From Chloroflexota bacterium (GTDB lineage: Bacteria > Chloroflexota > Limnocylindria > QHBO01), in assembly GCA_013694645.1 (NCBI GenBank), contig JACDBZ010000176.1:1-5450 (forward strand): a DNA stretch of 5,450 bases, in the 5' to 3' direction. Of this stretch, positions 5,242-5,450 are shown piece after piece. The notes beneath the pieces are model-generated. The model was not told the origin of the DNA. It ran no database searches and saw nothing but the letters and a program-made list of their open reading frames with translations. How positions within the stretch are numbered: the first letter of the stretch is position 1; the number at the start of each line of letters is the position of its first letter. Position numbers and translations under genes: made by a program.

Positions 5242-5450
5242 TCAGAACGAGCCCGAGCCGCCTCCGCCTCCGGAGCTGCCGCCTCCGGAGAATCCGCCGC
5301 CTCCGGAGCTCGACGACGAGGAGGATGGGGGCGTCGAACCGACGCTGCCGAGAGCGTCGAACATTCCGCCGATGTCGGGTATGGCCGAGCCCGAAAAGAT
5401 GCTTCCCGAGCCGTAGCTGACGCCTCCGGCCATATCAGCCGCCGACGCGC
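5242..5450 (-). CDS. C-terminal end of a protein with a Gly/Ser-rich tail (possibly DUF2207-type), runs off right edge
   Basis: The frame is open from the right edge to a TGA at 5242-5244, about 68 residues. It reads ADMAGGVSYGSGSIFSG, then IPDIGGMFDALGS, then a run of seven serines and a Gly/Ser-rich end finishing GGGSGSF. An internal ATG at 5433 could start a 63-residue peptide, but the frame continues upstream without a stop, so a longer protein is more likely. Tails of the form SSSSGGGGFSGGG...SGSF or W are typical of predicted membrane proteins of the DUF2207 and TPM-domain groups, whose large domains would lie outside the window. The stop is 46 nt before the chosen start of the next gene, or 4 nt before the alternative ATG at 5237, so the two genes may share a transcript. 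Confidence 0.68.
   Translation of the reverse strand, partial: ASAADMAGGVSYGSGSIFSGSAIPDIGGMFDALGSVGSTPPSSSSSSSGGGGFSGGGSSGGGGGSGSF

Overview
This is a GC-rich (roughly two-thirds G+C by eye), gene-dense chromosomal window from a free-living bacterium. I see no rRNA, tRNA, CRISPR array, transposase or phage gene. GC content, Shine-Dalgarno (SD) signals such as GAGGAGG and AGAGGAG, and the gene families point to Chloroflexota (Limnocylindria-like or a relative) or Actinomycetota. That placement is an inference from family resemblance and was not tested.

Layout, left to right. (1) Minus strand, 1-263: the N-terminal 87 residues of a conserved hypothetical protein that runs off the left edge. 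(2) Minus strand, 322-1581: a full-length glutamate-dehydrogenase-family protein in which residues corresponding to two of the three active-site lysines, and to one substrate-binding serine, are replaced. (3) A divergent intergenic region, 1582-1759. (4) Plus strand, 1760-2698: a metal-dependent hydrolase of the phosphotriesterase family, E. coli Php-like subgroup. (5) Plus strand, 2852-3886: a PHP-domain phosphoesterase with a PolX-type helix-hairpin-helix N-terminus and no polymerase palm. (6) Plus strand, 4097-4300: a 67-residue dodecin-family protein. (7) A 10-bp GC-rich hairpin, 4318-4341, between convergent genes. (8) Minus strand, 4353-5195: an unusual putative DNA-binding protein that joins an Arg/Gly/Pro-rich repeat tail, a ribbon-helix-helix, a short coiled coil and a HARE-HTH-like winged helix. 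(9) Minus strand, 5242-5450: the C-terminal Gly/Ser-rich tail of a protein entering from the right edge.

The genes do not form one obvious pathway. Genes 1 and 2 may be co-transcribed (58-nt gap), as may 8 and 9 (46 nt, or 4 nt with the upstream start). Genes 4, 5 and 6 share a strand but are separated by 153 and 210 nt and are probably independent units. The two most interesting items are the glutamate dehydrogenase homologue with a dismantled active site, a candidate regulatory or repurposed subunit, and the disordered-tail/RHH/HARE-HTH protein, whose architecture I do not recognise as a described family.
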